From NCBI GenBank assembly GCA_035291705.1, contig DATDRM010000293.1, forward strand, positions 1 through 18,440: a stretch of 18,440 nucleotides of DNA. Reading direction: 5' to 3'. Each line of letters begins with the position of its first letter. Position 1 is the stretch's first letter. Source of the stretch: DATDRM01 sp035291705. GTDB taxonomy: Bacteria > Chloroflexota > Anaerolineae > Anaerolineales > UBA4823. Positions 5,133-12,981 of the stretch are shown one piece after another. Below the pieces are notes generated by a model, which was given only the letters and a program-made list of their open reading frames with translations, had not been told where the DNA came from and did no database searches. A program made the position numbers and the translations under genes.

Positions 5133-6905
5133 TCAGTAAGTGATCAGGGGTTCCAGCTCCTTGGCGGCTTTGACCCAGGCCTGCACTTCAGACAAATAAG
5201 GGAGCCGCCTTACCAATCTCTTTTCAGCATTGATTTCGGTCATCGCCAGGTGCAGGTTTTGGGGATTGCGATTGCGCAGTTCCTTGACCGTATCTACCCC
5301 GGCCGCTTCCAGCAAGTCGCTGTATTCTTCACCAACGCCAGGGACGCGCATCAGGTCCGCCCGGTTGACCCATTTCAGGATCATATCCCTGGTGATACCG
5401 GTAGTCTCGGCCAGGGTTTGGCGACCCTTGCGGTCAGCTGCGGCTTGCAGCAGTTCAGCAGTCGTTGTGACACCCGCAGCGGCCAGTTTGGCGGCATAGA
5501 CAGGGCCAACGCCTTCGACGACCTCGATCTGTAACGGTTTGCGCCGGGTTTCACCAGGGAGCGGCGCCGCCTTCACTACCTCCAGGGGTGGCTCAACGGC
5601 AGGCAGGTCGTCACCTTCCTGGCCTTCCCGGGTCACCGCACCCTCATCCAGGAATGGACTGGTGTCCAGGGGGACGCCGGCCAATCCAGCTGGTTCAACC
5701 GACTCAGCCGCCTCAAAGGGTTCAGCCGGCTGCTCTGCAAGGGACGCATCCGCCACCCATTCCGCCCCAGACAAGAGAGAACTTTCCGCTGCCTCTGGGG
5801 GGCGGATCAGATCTGAAATATCGTGATAGAGACCCAGGATGCCGATTTGTTTTCCCCACAAGATTATCGGGATGCCAAACAGTTCCACATCCACCGGGGA
5901 ACCATCTTTGCGGTGGCGTTGGGTGATCTTGTGGACAACCTCGCCTTTCCTCACAACCTGAGACAATGAATGCGACTCTTCGGTGCGCTCCGAGGGGGCG
6001 ATCAGGCCATCCAGGTCTTGCCCAAATACCTCCTGTTTTGGATACCCAAAAAGATTCTCAAACGCCGGATTGCAGTCCACGATGCGTTGGTCCAGATTGA
6101 GGGTGACGATGGCGATGGGGTTGTTCTTGACCAGCGCTTCGTAATACTGCCTTTGGCGGTCCAGGGCAAGCGTCGCTTGTTTGCGATCGGAGATATCGCG
6201 CAGCAAGTAGATCCTTCCCTGCTGGCCGGCGTCCATCATCAAAGCATTGCTCAGAACTTCGTACCACCGATCCAGCTGGGGAAACTTCATCTCCGCTCTT
6301 TGCGTGGGAAATTGCTCTTGTCCCGATCCGGAGCTTCCATAGAATAATTCGCCAATCTGCATGCCCAGGATTTGGTTGAAATCGGCCTGAAATGCCTGGC
6401 AAGTGGCACGATTACAGCGGATGATCTTCCCATTTTCGTCGGTAAGTACGATCAGGTCGGCCATCGAATCGAAAGTAGCCTCCCATTCTTGTTTGGCCTG
6501 CCTAACGACCGCGAAGGCCTTTTGACTTTCATCGATCTGCTTGGCCAGGTCTTCGCTGTATCGGACGATCTCCGCGGATTTACTATCCACTTCTGCATTG
6601 AGGTGGTCAATCTCAGAATTCCTTTGTTTGATGACCTTGGCCATCTGGTGGGACATGCGGATAAGGGCAACTTCCCGCCCACCAAGAATTCCGAAGACCA
6701 CGGCCAACAGGATCGGGACTAGGTCGACCAACCACAAGAGCGGCTGATTTAGATGTAATTGAACGATGGACTCCCACGTCAGAGGTGAACCAACCTGGTC
6801 TATGACAACCCAAGTCGCCAGGGCGACAAAGACCAGACCGAGCACAAAGCCGGCGAATGCATATAACCAAACTCGAAAATTACCAGGCTGATCGGTATCG
6901 TTCAT
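5133..6905 (-). CDS. Two-TM PAS-PAS sensor fused to a DUF4332 helix-hairpin-helix module
   Basis: A 590-residue protein; the ATG at 6905 is preceded by GGAGAGAG. Two membrane helices (about 11-34 and 57-75) enclose a short loop of about 20 residues, too small for a normal extracytoplasmic sensor domain. A probable coiled coil follows (about 85-140). Then come two PAS domains (about 141-245, ending DISDRKQ; about 253-366, with NPIAIVTLN, DCNPAFENLFGY and HDISDL). An acidic, Ala/Pro-rich linker (about 367-455) leads to a C-terminal DUF4332-like region. That region carries two HhH-type turns, EGVGPVYAAKLAAAGV and PGVGEEYSDLLEAAGV. No histidine kinase, GGDEF, EAL, HD or phosphatase output domain is present. 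DUF4332 is usually seen as a short separate protein or a C-terminal appendage; its role is unknown, although HhH pairs often bind DNA or protein. Signal output is therefore unclear. Confidence 0.85.
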   Translation of the reverse strand: MNDTDQPGNFRVWLYAFAGFVLGLVFVALATWVVIDQVGSPLTWESIVQLHLNQPLLWLVDLVPILLAVVFGILGGREVALIRMSHQMAKVIKQRNSEIDHLNAEVDSKSAEIVRYSEDLAKQIDESQKAFAVVRQAKQEWEATFDSMADLIVLTDENGKIIRCNRATCQAFQADFNQILGMQIGELFYGSSGSGQEQFPTQRAEMKFPQLDRWYEVLSNALMMDAGQQGRIYLLRDISDRKQATLALDRQRQYYEALVKNNPIAIVTLNLDQRIVDCNPAFENLFGYPKQEVFGQDLDGLIAPSERTEESHSLSQVVRKGEVVHKITQRHRKDGSPVDVELFGIPIILWGKQIGILGLYHDISDLIRPPEAAESSLLSGAEWVADASLAEQPAEPFEAAESVEPAGLAGVPLDTSPFLDEGAVTREGQEGDDLPAVEPPLEVVKAAPLPGETRRKPLQIEVVEGVGPVYAAKLAAAGVTTTAELLQAAADRKGRQTLAETTGITRDMILKWVNRADLMRVPGVGEEYSDLLEAAGVDTVKELRNRNPQNLHLAMTEINAEKRLVRRLPYLSEVQAWVKAAKELEPLITY

Positions 6906-7121
6906 GCTTCTCTCTCCGTAAAATAGTCGAATAGTTATTTAGTTGCTTCGTTGCTTAGTGGCTTCAAGTGGCTGGTTTGCGTGACTGATGTAGTAAGACT
7001 GGCTATCTGGGATTAGTTTAGCACAAATCGGTGGAATTTGTACCGGACAAGGCAATTTCTGGTTCATTAATGCTTGCTTTTTTTTTCATTCAGCGCGATA
7101 ATTACGGTTGCCCCACTAGGC

Positions 7122-7171
7122 CCCCTCTGTCCCGGTTGTCCCCCCCAATCAGGCAGAGGGGTTATTTTTTT
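7122..7171 (+). terminator. Terminator-like hairpin with no obvious upstream gene
   Basis: CCCCTCTG (7122-7129) pairs with CAGAGGGG (7154-7161), followed by TTATTTTTTT. The loop is long (24 nt). No plus-strand gene lies within 2 kb upstream, so it may end an unrecognised transcript or be part of a repeat element. Confidence 0.4.
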
Positions 7172-7235
7172 AGACATCCGAAGTTTAGCACCTTCGGGTG
7201 TCTGGGGAGATAATCCCCAACCAGGCAGAGGGGTT
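7143..7235 (+). repeat. 21-bp direct repeat flanking a 12-bp stem-loop
   Basis: CCCCAATCAGGCAGAGGGGTT (7143-7163) recurs as the same sequence with one change, T to C at the seventh base (7215-7235), 72 bp apart start to start. Between them AGACATCCGAAG (7172-7183) and CTTCGGGTGTCT (7192-7203) form a 12-bp stem (one T-G wobble) with an 8-nt loop, and GGGGA-GATAA-TCCCC (7204-7218) forms another. Such a layout is typical of small intergenic repeat elements, but the family is not recognised. Confidence 0.6.
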
Positions 7236-7280
7236 TGTTGATTACCAGATTCCCGGTAGTACAGCATAAAGACATGGCGA

Positions 7281-8309
7281 TCAGGGAATGATCACCACCC
7301 GCACATCGTCGGCGAAGGTATCCAGGCGATCCAGAACATCGTTGATAGCTGCTGCCTCGAGAGGCACGGTTTGGGTGACAGCCAGGGCGAGGTCGAGCTT
7401 CCCCTGGATGACCAGGTCGATCAGGCGCGGGATCTCCTGGGCCAGATGGTCGGAGACACCGATGATCTCTGCTTCGCGGTTGATCACATCCCGGTAAGGG
7501 TGCACCTTGAAGGTGCGGTCGGAGATACCCACCAGTGCAGCGCGACCGAAGATCGCCAGGCTGCGTACGGCCTGATCCATGGTGAGCGGCAGGCCAACCA
7601 ACTCCAGTGCTACGTCCACCCCACGTCCGCCGGTCATCTCCCGGATGGCTACGACTGGATCGGAGCGCGCCGCGTCGATGGGCATCGCCCCCAGGCGCGC
7701 GGCTAACGCCAGCTTACCTGGCTTAATGTCCACCGCAAAGACCTGCCGAGCGCCGAAGACCTGGGCCAGCTGCACGGCAGACAACCCCAAACCTCCCACA
7801 CCGAATACAGCCACCGTTTCACCAGGCTGGAGACGGGCCTTAATCAGCGCGTGGAAGGCTGTAGCGGAGGAGCACATCATAATCGCACCATGTTCGAAGG
7901 GAATGGTCTCTGGCAAGGGGAAAGCGCCGCGCGCCGGGAGGCTGATGTATTCAGCATAACCCCCATCCCGGTGTTTGCCAAGCATTGCGCCTTGAGTGCA
8001 AAACTGCTCGTGCCCCTGATTGCAGTAGACACACTCCCCGCATGTGACCATGTAGTGCAAGCAAACCCGGTCACCCACCTGGAGCGAGGTTACCGCTGCG
8101 CCGGCTTCCTCAACGATCCCGGCGACTTCATGGCCCAGGGTGAGCGGCAAGGGGGAAACAGGAGAGACGCCGGCGCGGTAATGCGCATCCGAGTGGCAGA
8201 TGCCGGCCGCCCGCACGTGCACCAGCACATCCTGTGGGCCGCTCGCAAGTAGGGGTAACTGCTGCATCTCCAAGGGTTGGCCGGGTTGGATCAGGCGGAT
8301 GGCTTTCAT
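7281..8309 (-). CDS. Zinc-dependent alcohol dehydrogenase (medium-chain MDR family)
   Basis: A 342-residue protein from the ATG at 8309, which has GGAG about 8 nt upstream. The frame stays open to 8468, but the extra 53 residues are not family-like. Catalytic zinc ligands are Cys38 (GICHSD), His60-Glu61 (GHEVAG) and probably Cys146 (CSSATAF). The structural zinc is bound by Cys90, 93, 96 and 104. The Rossmann motif GVGGLG is at 170-175, and Asp194 at the end of the second strand (FAVDIK) points to NAD rather than NADP. The enzyme should oxidise an alcohol or polyol, or reduce the matching aldehyde or ketone, in the cytoplasm. The substrate cannot be told; threonine, sorbitol and simple primary or secondary alcohol dehydrogenases share this plan. 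It appears to be a single-gene unit. A CRP-like site lies about 150 bp upstream. Confidence 0.92.
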   Translation of the reverse strand: MKAIRLIQPGQPLEMQQLPLLASGPQDVLVHVRAAGICHSDAHYRAGVSPVSPLPLTLGHEVAGIVEEAGAAVTSLQVGDRVCLHYMVTCGECVYCNQGHEQFCTQGAMLGKHRDGGYAEYISLPARGAFPLPETIPFEHGAIMMCSSATAFHALIKARLQPGETVAVFGVGGLGLSAVQLAQVFGARQVFAVDIKPGKLALAARLGAMPIDAARSDPVVAIREMTGGRGVDVALELVGLPLTMDQAVRSLAIFGRAALVGISDRTFKVHPYRDVINREAEIIGVSDHLAQEIPRLIDLVIQGKLDLALAVTQTVPLEAAAINDVLDRLDTFADDVRVVIIP

Positions 8310-8414
8310 GGGCGGGACTCCAGTAGTGAGTGTTCGGTTTACAGTGTTCGGTAATCGGTAGCCAATTGTAATCGGTGAAGTGAGGCGCAGGAGTTTGTGA
8401 AATTTTTCTTTAAT

Positions 8415-8443
8415 TTGCACTTTATTATCGATTTCACTATAAT
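8415..8443 (+). promoter_or_regulatory. Promoter for the FxLyD lipoprotein
   Basis: A perfect -10, TATAAT (8438-8443), follows a partial -35, TTGCAC (8415-8420), with the ideal 17-nt spacer. Predicted start of transcription is near 8450, leaving a leader of about 165 nt. The CRP-like palindrome immediately downstream would fit roadblock-type repression. Confidence 0.5.
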
Positions 8444-8453
8444 ATAGTTGCTT

Positions 8454-8469
8454 CGTGATTTGTATCACA
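8454..8469. promoter_or_regulatory. CRP-like operator, one mismatch from consensus core
   Basis: CGTGA-TTTGTA-TCACA differs from TGTGA-N6-TCACA at one base. Relative to a possible minus-strand -10 (GATAAT, 8429-8424) its centre is about 44 bp upstream of the predicted start, close to the class II activator position. It might therefore activate the alcohol dehydrogenase while hindering the divergent lipoprotein gene. Confidence 0.5.
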
Positions 8470-8616
8470 TATTTTCCCCTTGTTATAGGTGAGGTGAAGA
8501 AGTGGGGAAACGGGGTGGGGTAGAGAGTTTCAATCCAATTCCCCGGCTATCAGAAATGGTGCGGGAGGAGGAGCCAAAGAAACCAAAAGTATCACAGAAA
8601 CCAATAGAGGACTACC

Positions 8617-10071
8617 ATGAATACAATTAAGCTTGTTTTGATCCTGGTCGGATTGGGGTTAATATTAGTGGGTTGTGGGCCGGGAGGAGGGGCAGTACAG
8701 ACCCAGCCAGCCGTTGTTCCACCCAAGGTCGAGCAGCCGACCCCGATCCCACTGACAAAGACTCCACTCCCACCAACCAATACCCCCACCCTGGTCGAGC
8801 CGCAGCCAGGTGCTAAGCTGATCGGCCCGATCGAAATGGGCGACAAAGCGAAAGAGGCGGTGATCTCTCTGAGTGTCTCTTCAAACAGAAGCGAGATCGC
8901 TTCTTGGAGCGTCTACTTGGAGGGGATTCAATGCGAAACCGAAGCTCCTTCTATGATTATCATGGATCTGGATACGCCTATAGCGATAGATTCAGGGGCT
9001 TTTAATGATCCAAATTCTAAAATGGGGGAGCTTAGCGGGAAGTTCACTGCCCCCAACGCGGCGTCTGGCACGATTCACCTGCTGATCGATTTGGGCTTGG
9101 GCGGCGAAGCGATCGAGTGCGGGATGTGGACATGGAGCGCAGTAGTGGCGAACGAGTCAGAGCATACGCCTGGTGGTTCTGATGCCACCGCCACCCTTCC
9201 AGCGGTTGCAGAGATGCAGCCCGTCCCGCTCAGCGAGCTGGTCGTGGTGAATGACACCGTGGTTGAATCCGAAAACAAGGTATATGTCAACGGCGAAGTG
9301 GAGAACCACTCGTCGGGTAACATCAAATTTATTAAAGTCACCGCGCGGCTGTTTGATTCTAGTGGGAGCCAGGTCACCGAGGGCTTCACTTATGCTTTCC
9401 CCGGGATCTGTCCCCCCAACGAACGCGCAGCCTTTTCCGTCAGTATAGACCGCCCAGCAGCTTACCAGACCTACGAGCTGCAGGTAGAAGCCCAGACCAC
9501 AAGCGAGCCAGCATTCACCGACCTACGTGTGGTCGGAGAGGTCAACATACCCGGTCCCCTTGAGAATAAGCAAATCTGCGGCCTGGTGGAAAACACCGGC
9601 GAAACTACCCTGGAGCACTCTAACCTGGTGGGAGTGTTTTATGACGCAGCAGGAAAAGTAGTCAATTTGTTTATTACATCTCCTACCTCACCTGGCTACC
9701 TGCTTGTTCCAGGCCAGATTGGAACATTCTTGTTGATGCCCTATCCACCTGATACCCAGTATGCCAGTTACCGGGTGATACTGGAGGGCACTCCGACGAC
9801 CAAATTCCCCCCTCCCGAGCTTGAGATCGTTACCATCAAAAAAGTCGGGGATAACCTTTATGGCGTAGTAAAGTACCCCGGCCCAGGCAAAACCAGCGTA
9901 TATGGGATCACCGCGGTGTTCTTCGACGCCGAGGGGAAGATCGTCGGTTGCACGGTAGGAATTGCCCAACCTCAGGATCTGGCTCTGGGCGATTCGGCTC
10001 ACTTTGAGCTACTCATGCTGCCACCCGTGTATGAACGGTATGAGTTGTACGTGTGGCATGAAGTCAAGTGA
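8617..10071 (+). CDS. Lipoprotein with Pro/Thr linker and three tandem FxLyD-like domains
   Basis: A 484-residue protein with GAGG about 7 nt before the ATG. The signal peptide ends in lipobox L-V-G-C, Cys20 being the lipidated residue. A Pro/Thr-rich spacer (about 25-65) follows. Residues about 66-195 form a strand-rich domain with paired Cys (IQCETE, IECGMW). From about 203 three units of 80-90 residues recur. Each has the pattern of a hydrophobic strand, 'V.GeVeN', then 'v...lfD..G.vv....' and a tail ending in 'y.v.ve'. Examples are VNGEVENHS / ARLFDSSG, ICGLVENTG / GVFYDAAG and LYGVVKYPG / AVFFDAEG. This is the FxLyD immunoglobulin-like fold of cell-envelope proteins, probably for ligand or protein binding. 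No enzymatic motif is seen. The gene ends 16 bp from the stop codon of the convergent PEP-hydrolase-like gene. Confidence 0.8.
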   Translation: MNTIKLVLILVGLGLILVGCGPGGGAVQTQPAVVPPKVEQPTPIPLTKTPLPPTNTPTLVEPQPGAKLIGPIEMGDKAKEAVISLSVSSNRSEIASWSVYLEGIQCETEAPSMIIMDLDTPIAIDSGAFNDPNSKMGELSGKFTAPNAASGTIHLLIDLGLGGEAIECGMWTWSAVVANESEHTPGGSDATATLPAVAEMQPVPLSELVVVNDTVVESENKVYVNGEVENHSSGNIKFIKVTARLFDSSGSQVTEGFTYAFPGICPPNERAAFSVSIDRPAAYQTYELQVEAQTTSEPAFTDLRVVGEVNIPGPLENKQICGLVENTGETTLEHSNLVGVFYDAAGKVVNLFITSPTSPGYLLVPGQIGTFLLMPYPPDTQYASYRVILEGTPTTKFPPPELEIVTIKKVGDNLYGVVKYPGPGKTSVYGITAVFFDAEGKIVGCTVGIAQPQDLALGDSAHFELLMLPPVYERYELYVWHEVK

Positions 10072-10087
10072 ATCGAGACTAAGACGA

Positions 10088-10921
10088 TTATTTCGTCAGC
10101 TTAAGCTCCTTGAAGGCCTGTACCTGGGCTTTGATCGCCCGTTCGGTGGGGAGGCGCTCGGCGCTGGAGGCGCCGTAGAAGCCGACAATCCCCGGCATGT
10201 GGGCCAGCGCGTAGCCGACGTTTTGCGGCTCGTCAAACGGCCCGCCGTGGCACATCACCCACAAATCCTTGCGCACTTTCCAGGCGGCCTCGGCCATTAC
10301 CATCACCTTGGAGATGGCATCGTCCAGGCTTAACGCTACCCCAGCGCCGATCGCCCCGGCGGTGGTCAAGCCGACATGCGGCACCAGCAAATCGCAGCCA
10401 GCCTTGGTCATCGCCACCGCTTCTTCTTCGTTGAAGCAATAGGGTGAGGTAAACAGGTCCAGCTCGTGTGCCATATGGATCATGTCTACTTCCAGGCCAT
10501 AACCCATACCGGTGGCTTCCAGGTTCTGGCGTAGCATACCGTCGAACAGGCCAATGGTTGGGAAGTTCTGCACGCCGGAAAAGCCAATTTCTTTAAGCTG
10601 CTTCAAAAAGACCGGCATCAGTCGGAAGGGATCCGTGCCATTCACGCCAGCCAAGACCGGTGTGTTCTTCACCACTGGCAGCACCTCAGCCGCCATCTCC
10701 ACCACGATGGCATTCGCGTCGCCGTATGGCAGCAAGCCAGCCAATGAGCCCCGCCCAGCCATGCGGTAGCGTCCGGAGTTATAGATGATGATCATATCGG
10801 CGCCACCGGCCTCTTCGAACTTGGCCGAGATTCCGGTTCCAGCCCCGCAACCGATGATCGGCTTGCCGGTGTCAACCAGCGCCTGTAAGCGTCTTATCAT
10901 TTCTGAACGTGGAATTGCCAT
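10088..10921 (-). CDS. Phosphoenolpyruvate hydrolase-family TIM-barrel protein (Tm-1 C-terminal-domain homologue)
   Basis: A 277-residue, full-length member with GGAGG 9 nt before the ATG. The family signature is near the N-terminus: GCGAGTGISAKFEEAGGAD, then YNSGRYRMAGRGSL and LLPYGDAN. Other conserved strands include LAGVNGTDPF, GVQNFPTIGLFDG, LLVPHVGLTTAGAIG and MCHGGPFDEP. The fold is a phosphoenolpyruvate-mutase-like TIM barrel. The family name comes from annotation; the reaction is not well established. It is the last gene of the transporter cluster, 32 bp after the Tm-1-like gene, and homologues of these two genes form one polypeptide in plant Tm-1. The likely role is a joint cytoplasmic step on the imported compound (inference). 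No terminator with a T-run is visible past the stop; a short GACGA/TCGTC hairpin (10083-10097) covers the stop codon. Confidence 0.85.
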   Translation of the reverse strand: MAIPRSEMIRRLQALVDTGKPIIGCGAGTGISAKFEEAGGADMIIIYNSGRYRMAGRGSLAGLLPYGDANAIVVEMAAEVLPVVKNTPVLAGVNGTDPFRLMPVFLKQLKEIGFSGVQNFPTIGLFDGMLRQNLEATGMGYGLEVDMIHMAHELDLFTSPYCFNEEEAVAMTKAGCDLLVPHVGLTTAGAIGAGVALSLDDAISKVMVMAEAAWKVRKDLWVMCHGGPFDEPQNVGYALAHMPGIVGFYGASSAERLPTERAIKAQVQAFKELKLTK

Positions 10922-10953
10922 TTAATTTGCCTCCAATTTTATTCTGCTAATCA

Positions 10954-12171
10954 TCAAACCATCTTATTTTTCATCAAATCCAGCAGCGTCTCGGCAACTT
11001 TTCCTGAAAACGCTGGGTCGTTGATATCTGTATCCATCTCGATGACCGGGATGTCGGCGCGTAATCCAGCTTTCAAGTTGTCGATGAAAGCCTGTAGCGC
11101 TTCTGGCCAATAGAATATCTTGCCTTCCAGGTCGATCTGCGACACGCCTTTGAGGGGGATCAACACAGCCACCGGCGCTTTGGCCTTGCTCAGCTTCTCG
11201 GCGAAGATCTTTCCCATCTGGGCCAGCTCTTCTGGCGTGGTGCGCATCAGCGTGACGTTGGGGTTCCATTCATAGAAGGTGCGGCCCTTATATTTTTCGG
11301 GGATGGTGCTAGGTGCCCAAAAATTGCACATATCGATGCAGCCTGGTACAACCACTTGCGGCACGCCGGTCAGCGCCGCCGCGTCCAGCCGCTCCGGCCC
11401 CGCGGAGAGCACTCCGCCGCAAATCTCATCGGCCCACTCAGTGGTGGTTATGTCCATGACACCGGTGATGAAACCATCCTTGATCAGCGCTTCCATGGTC
11501 TTGCCGCCCGCGCCGGTGGCATGGAAGACTAACACCTCATAGCCATTGTTCTCCATGATCTTGCGTGCGTTGTCGACAGCCGGTGTGGTGTTTCCGAACA
11601 TCGAAGCTGCGATCAAGGGCTTGTCTTCGGCGCTCTTGGCAACTTCACCAAGCACCATGCCGCATACCGCCCCGGCTGCGTTGGTGAAGATCGTCCGGCT
11701 AATTCGGTTGAGCCCCGCCACGTCGACGATGGATGGCATCATGATCAAGTCCGAGGTACCCACGTAGGCGCTGACATCGCCGCCAGCGATGGTGCTGACC
11801 ATCACCTTGGGCACACCCAACGGTAGCGCCCGCATAGCTGCAGTAGCCATGACCGTGTTGCCGCTGCCGCCAGCTGAGATAATGCCATCAAACTTGCCCT
11901 CAGCGTACAATTTCTTGGCAATCGCCGTGGCGCCCTTGGTCATAACTGCCATGGCCTCGCCGCGGTCTTTCTTAGCCACCAGGTCGGCCAGCTTGACTCC
12001 GCCTGCCTCGGCTACCTCTTCAGCACTGACATCCGGTGGGAACATCGGCGCAAACACGCCGGTATTGATAATAAGGGTGTTACAGCCCCTCTTTTCGATC
12101 TCTGTTTTCAGAAATCCGAACTCAGTCCCTTTGGTATCCAGGGCTCCAATAATCGCGATTGTTTTGGTCAT
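10954..12171 (-). CDS. Tm-1-like ATP-binding domain protein (UPF0261)
   Basis: A 405-residue protein of typical family length; AGGAGA precedes the ATG. It opens with IAIIGALDTKGTEFGFL, the UPF0261 signature, followed by LIINTGVF, IISAGGSGNTVMATAAMRAL, VSTIAGGDV and MMPSIVDVAGLN. The later half contains VFHATGAGGKTMEALI, ITTTEWADEICGGVLSAG and PGCIDMCNFW. The two-lobed structure is known from the N-terminal part of tomato Tm-1, a resistance protein that binds ATP and blocks tobamovirus RNA replication. The bacterial role is unknown. It lies 54 bp downstream of the LivF-like gene in the same direction, and the spacer holds an imperfect hairpin (CGGTCAAAA / TTTTCGACCG). The pairing with an ABC importer suggests that it acts on the imported substrate (inference). 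Confidence 0.92.
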   Translation of the reverse strand: MTKTIAIIGALDTKGTEFGFLKTEIEKRGCNTLIINTGVFAPMFPPDVSAEEVAEAGGVKLADLVAKKDRGEAMAVMTKGATAIAKKLYAEGKFDGIISAGGSGNTVMATAAMRALPLGVPKVMVSTIAGGDVSAYVGTSDLIMMPSIVDVAGLNRISRTIFTNAAGAVCGMVLGEVAKSAEDKPLIAASMFGNTTPAVDNARKIMENNGYEVLVFHATGAGGKTMEALIKDGFITGVMDITTTEWADEICGGVLSAGPERLDAAALTGVPQVVVPGCIDMCNFWAPSTIPEKYKGRTFYEWNPNVTLMRTTPEELAQMGKIFAEKLSKAKAPVAVLIPLKGVSQIDLEGKIFYWPEALQAFIDNLKAGLRADIPVIEMDTDINDPAFSGKVAETLLDLMKNKMV

Positions 12172-12225
12172 CTGAATTTCTCCTGAACATTCAATCGGTC
12201 AAAAGCCAAGGTTTTCGACCGCCGG

Positions 12226-12981
12226 TTAAACACCCAGGTACTTCTGCCTGAGCTCCAGGTCTTCCAAGAATTTACCAGCCTCCGATTCATAAACCGTCTT
12301 ACCGCTCAGAATAATGTATACCCGCTCAGCCAGAGCAGCGGCAACGTGGATATTCTGTTCCACCAGCAGAATGGATATTTCTTCCTTCAACAGCTCACGG
12401 CAGATTTCGATCACCCGCTCAATCGCGATCGGAGACAGGCCTTCGGAAGGCTCGTCCAGCAAGAGGATGTCCGGATTAGTGACCAGGGCGCGGCCGATTG
12501 CCAGCATTTGCTGCTCTCCACCGCTCAAGCGCGCCCCACTCAGCTTGCGTCGCCCGGCCAGCTCTGGGAAGAACTGGTAGACCCGCTCCGGCGACCAGCC
12601 ATTATGGGCGCGTTGCTTCTGGTAAGTCAGCTTCAGATGTTCGTCTACTGATAAGGACGGCCAAAGCTTGCGGCCTTGGGGGACATATCCGATCCCCATG
12701 CTGGCGATCAAAAAGGGCTTCTTCCCGGCGATCTCCTTGCCTTTCCACAATACACAACCGCTTCGGGGTGGAGTCAGGCCGAGTATGGCGCGCAGCAGTG
12801 TGGTCTTACCCATTCCGTTGCGGCCTAACACCGCCACACATTCTCGCCCCTTCAAGGCCAGCTCTCTTCCAACCGAGAGGCTGCATCCTTGCAGTACATG
12901 GCTGTCGCCATAGTAGGCATGCAGGTCACTGATCTCTAAGCTGGTTAGGTTTAGCTGGCTATCTTGTGAATCTTCAGGCAT
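12226..12981 (-). CDS. livF: ABC transporter ATP-binding protein, LivF-like
   Basis: A 251-residue ATPase: Walker A GRNGMGKT (53-60), signature LSGGEQ (152-157), Walker B DILLLDEP (171-178), and the H-loop region replaced by the LivF-type VEQN. The phrase YVPQGR (about 99-104) is typical of the LivF branch of branched-chain amino-acid-type transporters. Its first 8 bases overlap the end of the LivG-like gene, so translation is probably coupled. An N-terminal extension of about 14 residues rich in Ser/Asp/Gln precedes the first strand. The symbol denotes subfamily; the substrate need not be leucine, isoleucine or valine. Confidence 0.92.
   Translation of the reverse strand: MPEDSQDSQLNLTSLEISDLHAYYGDSHVLQGCSLSVGRELALKGRECVAVLGRNGMGKTTLLRAILGLTPPRSGCVLWKGKEIAGKKPFLIASMGIGYVPQGRKLWPSLSVDEHLKLTYQKQRAHNGWSPERVYQFFPELAGRRKLSGARLSGGEQQMLAIGRALVTNPDILLLDEPSEGLSPIAIERVIEICRELLKEEISILLVEQNIHVAAALAERVYIILSGKTVYESEAGKFLEDLELRQKYLGV

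Larger units (their letters stand above)
6906..7280. other. Gene-free region with stacked hairpins and short repeats
   Basis: No credible gene lies in these 375 bases; a 60-codon frame at 7,031-7,213 runs through the repeats and has no ribosome site. The left part (6,906-7,080) shows nothing beyond a TTGCTT-CG-TTGCTT doublet near 6,942-6,955. The right part (7,111-7,235) has a C-rich run, a terminator-like hairpin, a 12-bp stem-loop and a 21-bp direct repeat, listed separately. Confidence 0.6.
8310..8616. other. Divergent intergenic region between alcohol dehydrogenase and lipoprotein
   Basis: This 307-bp gap holds the plus-strand promoter at 8,415-8,443 and the CRP-like site at 8,454-8,469. 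It also holds a possible hairpin in the lipoprotein leader, TTTCCCC (8,473-8,479) with GGGGAAA (8,504-8,510). No gene is seen. Confidence 0.6.

Noticed and set aside
7031..7213. 60-codon frame within the repeat region
   Set aside because: Composition follows the C-rich repeats and hairpins; there is no ribosome site or domain pattern.
6939..8456. Shared TAGTTGCTTCGT near 6,940 and 8,446, upstream of two minus-strand genes
   Set aside because: A 12-base match is expected several times by chance in a window of this size, and it has no symmetry.
8310..8468. 53-residue N-terminal extension of the alcohol dehydrogenase
   Set aside because: It is not family-like, overlaps the promoter and CRP-like region, and the ATG at 8309 has a good ribosome site and normal family length.
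8490..8530. G-rich stretch GGGGAAACGGGGTGGGG as a G-quadruplex
   Set aside because: Only three G-runs of sufficient length are present.
10083..10107. Terminator for the transporter cluster
   Set aside because: The GACGA/TCGTC hairpin is short and neither strand has a T-run after it; AGCTTAAGCT nearby is a simple palindrome inside the coding region.
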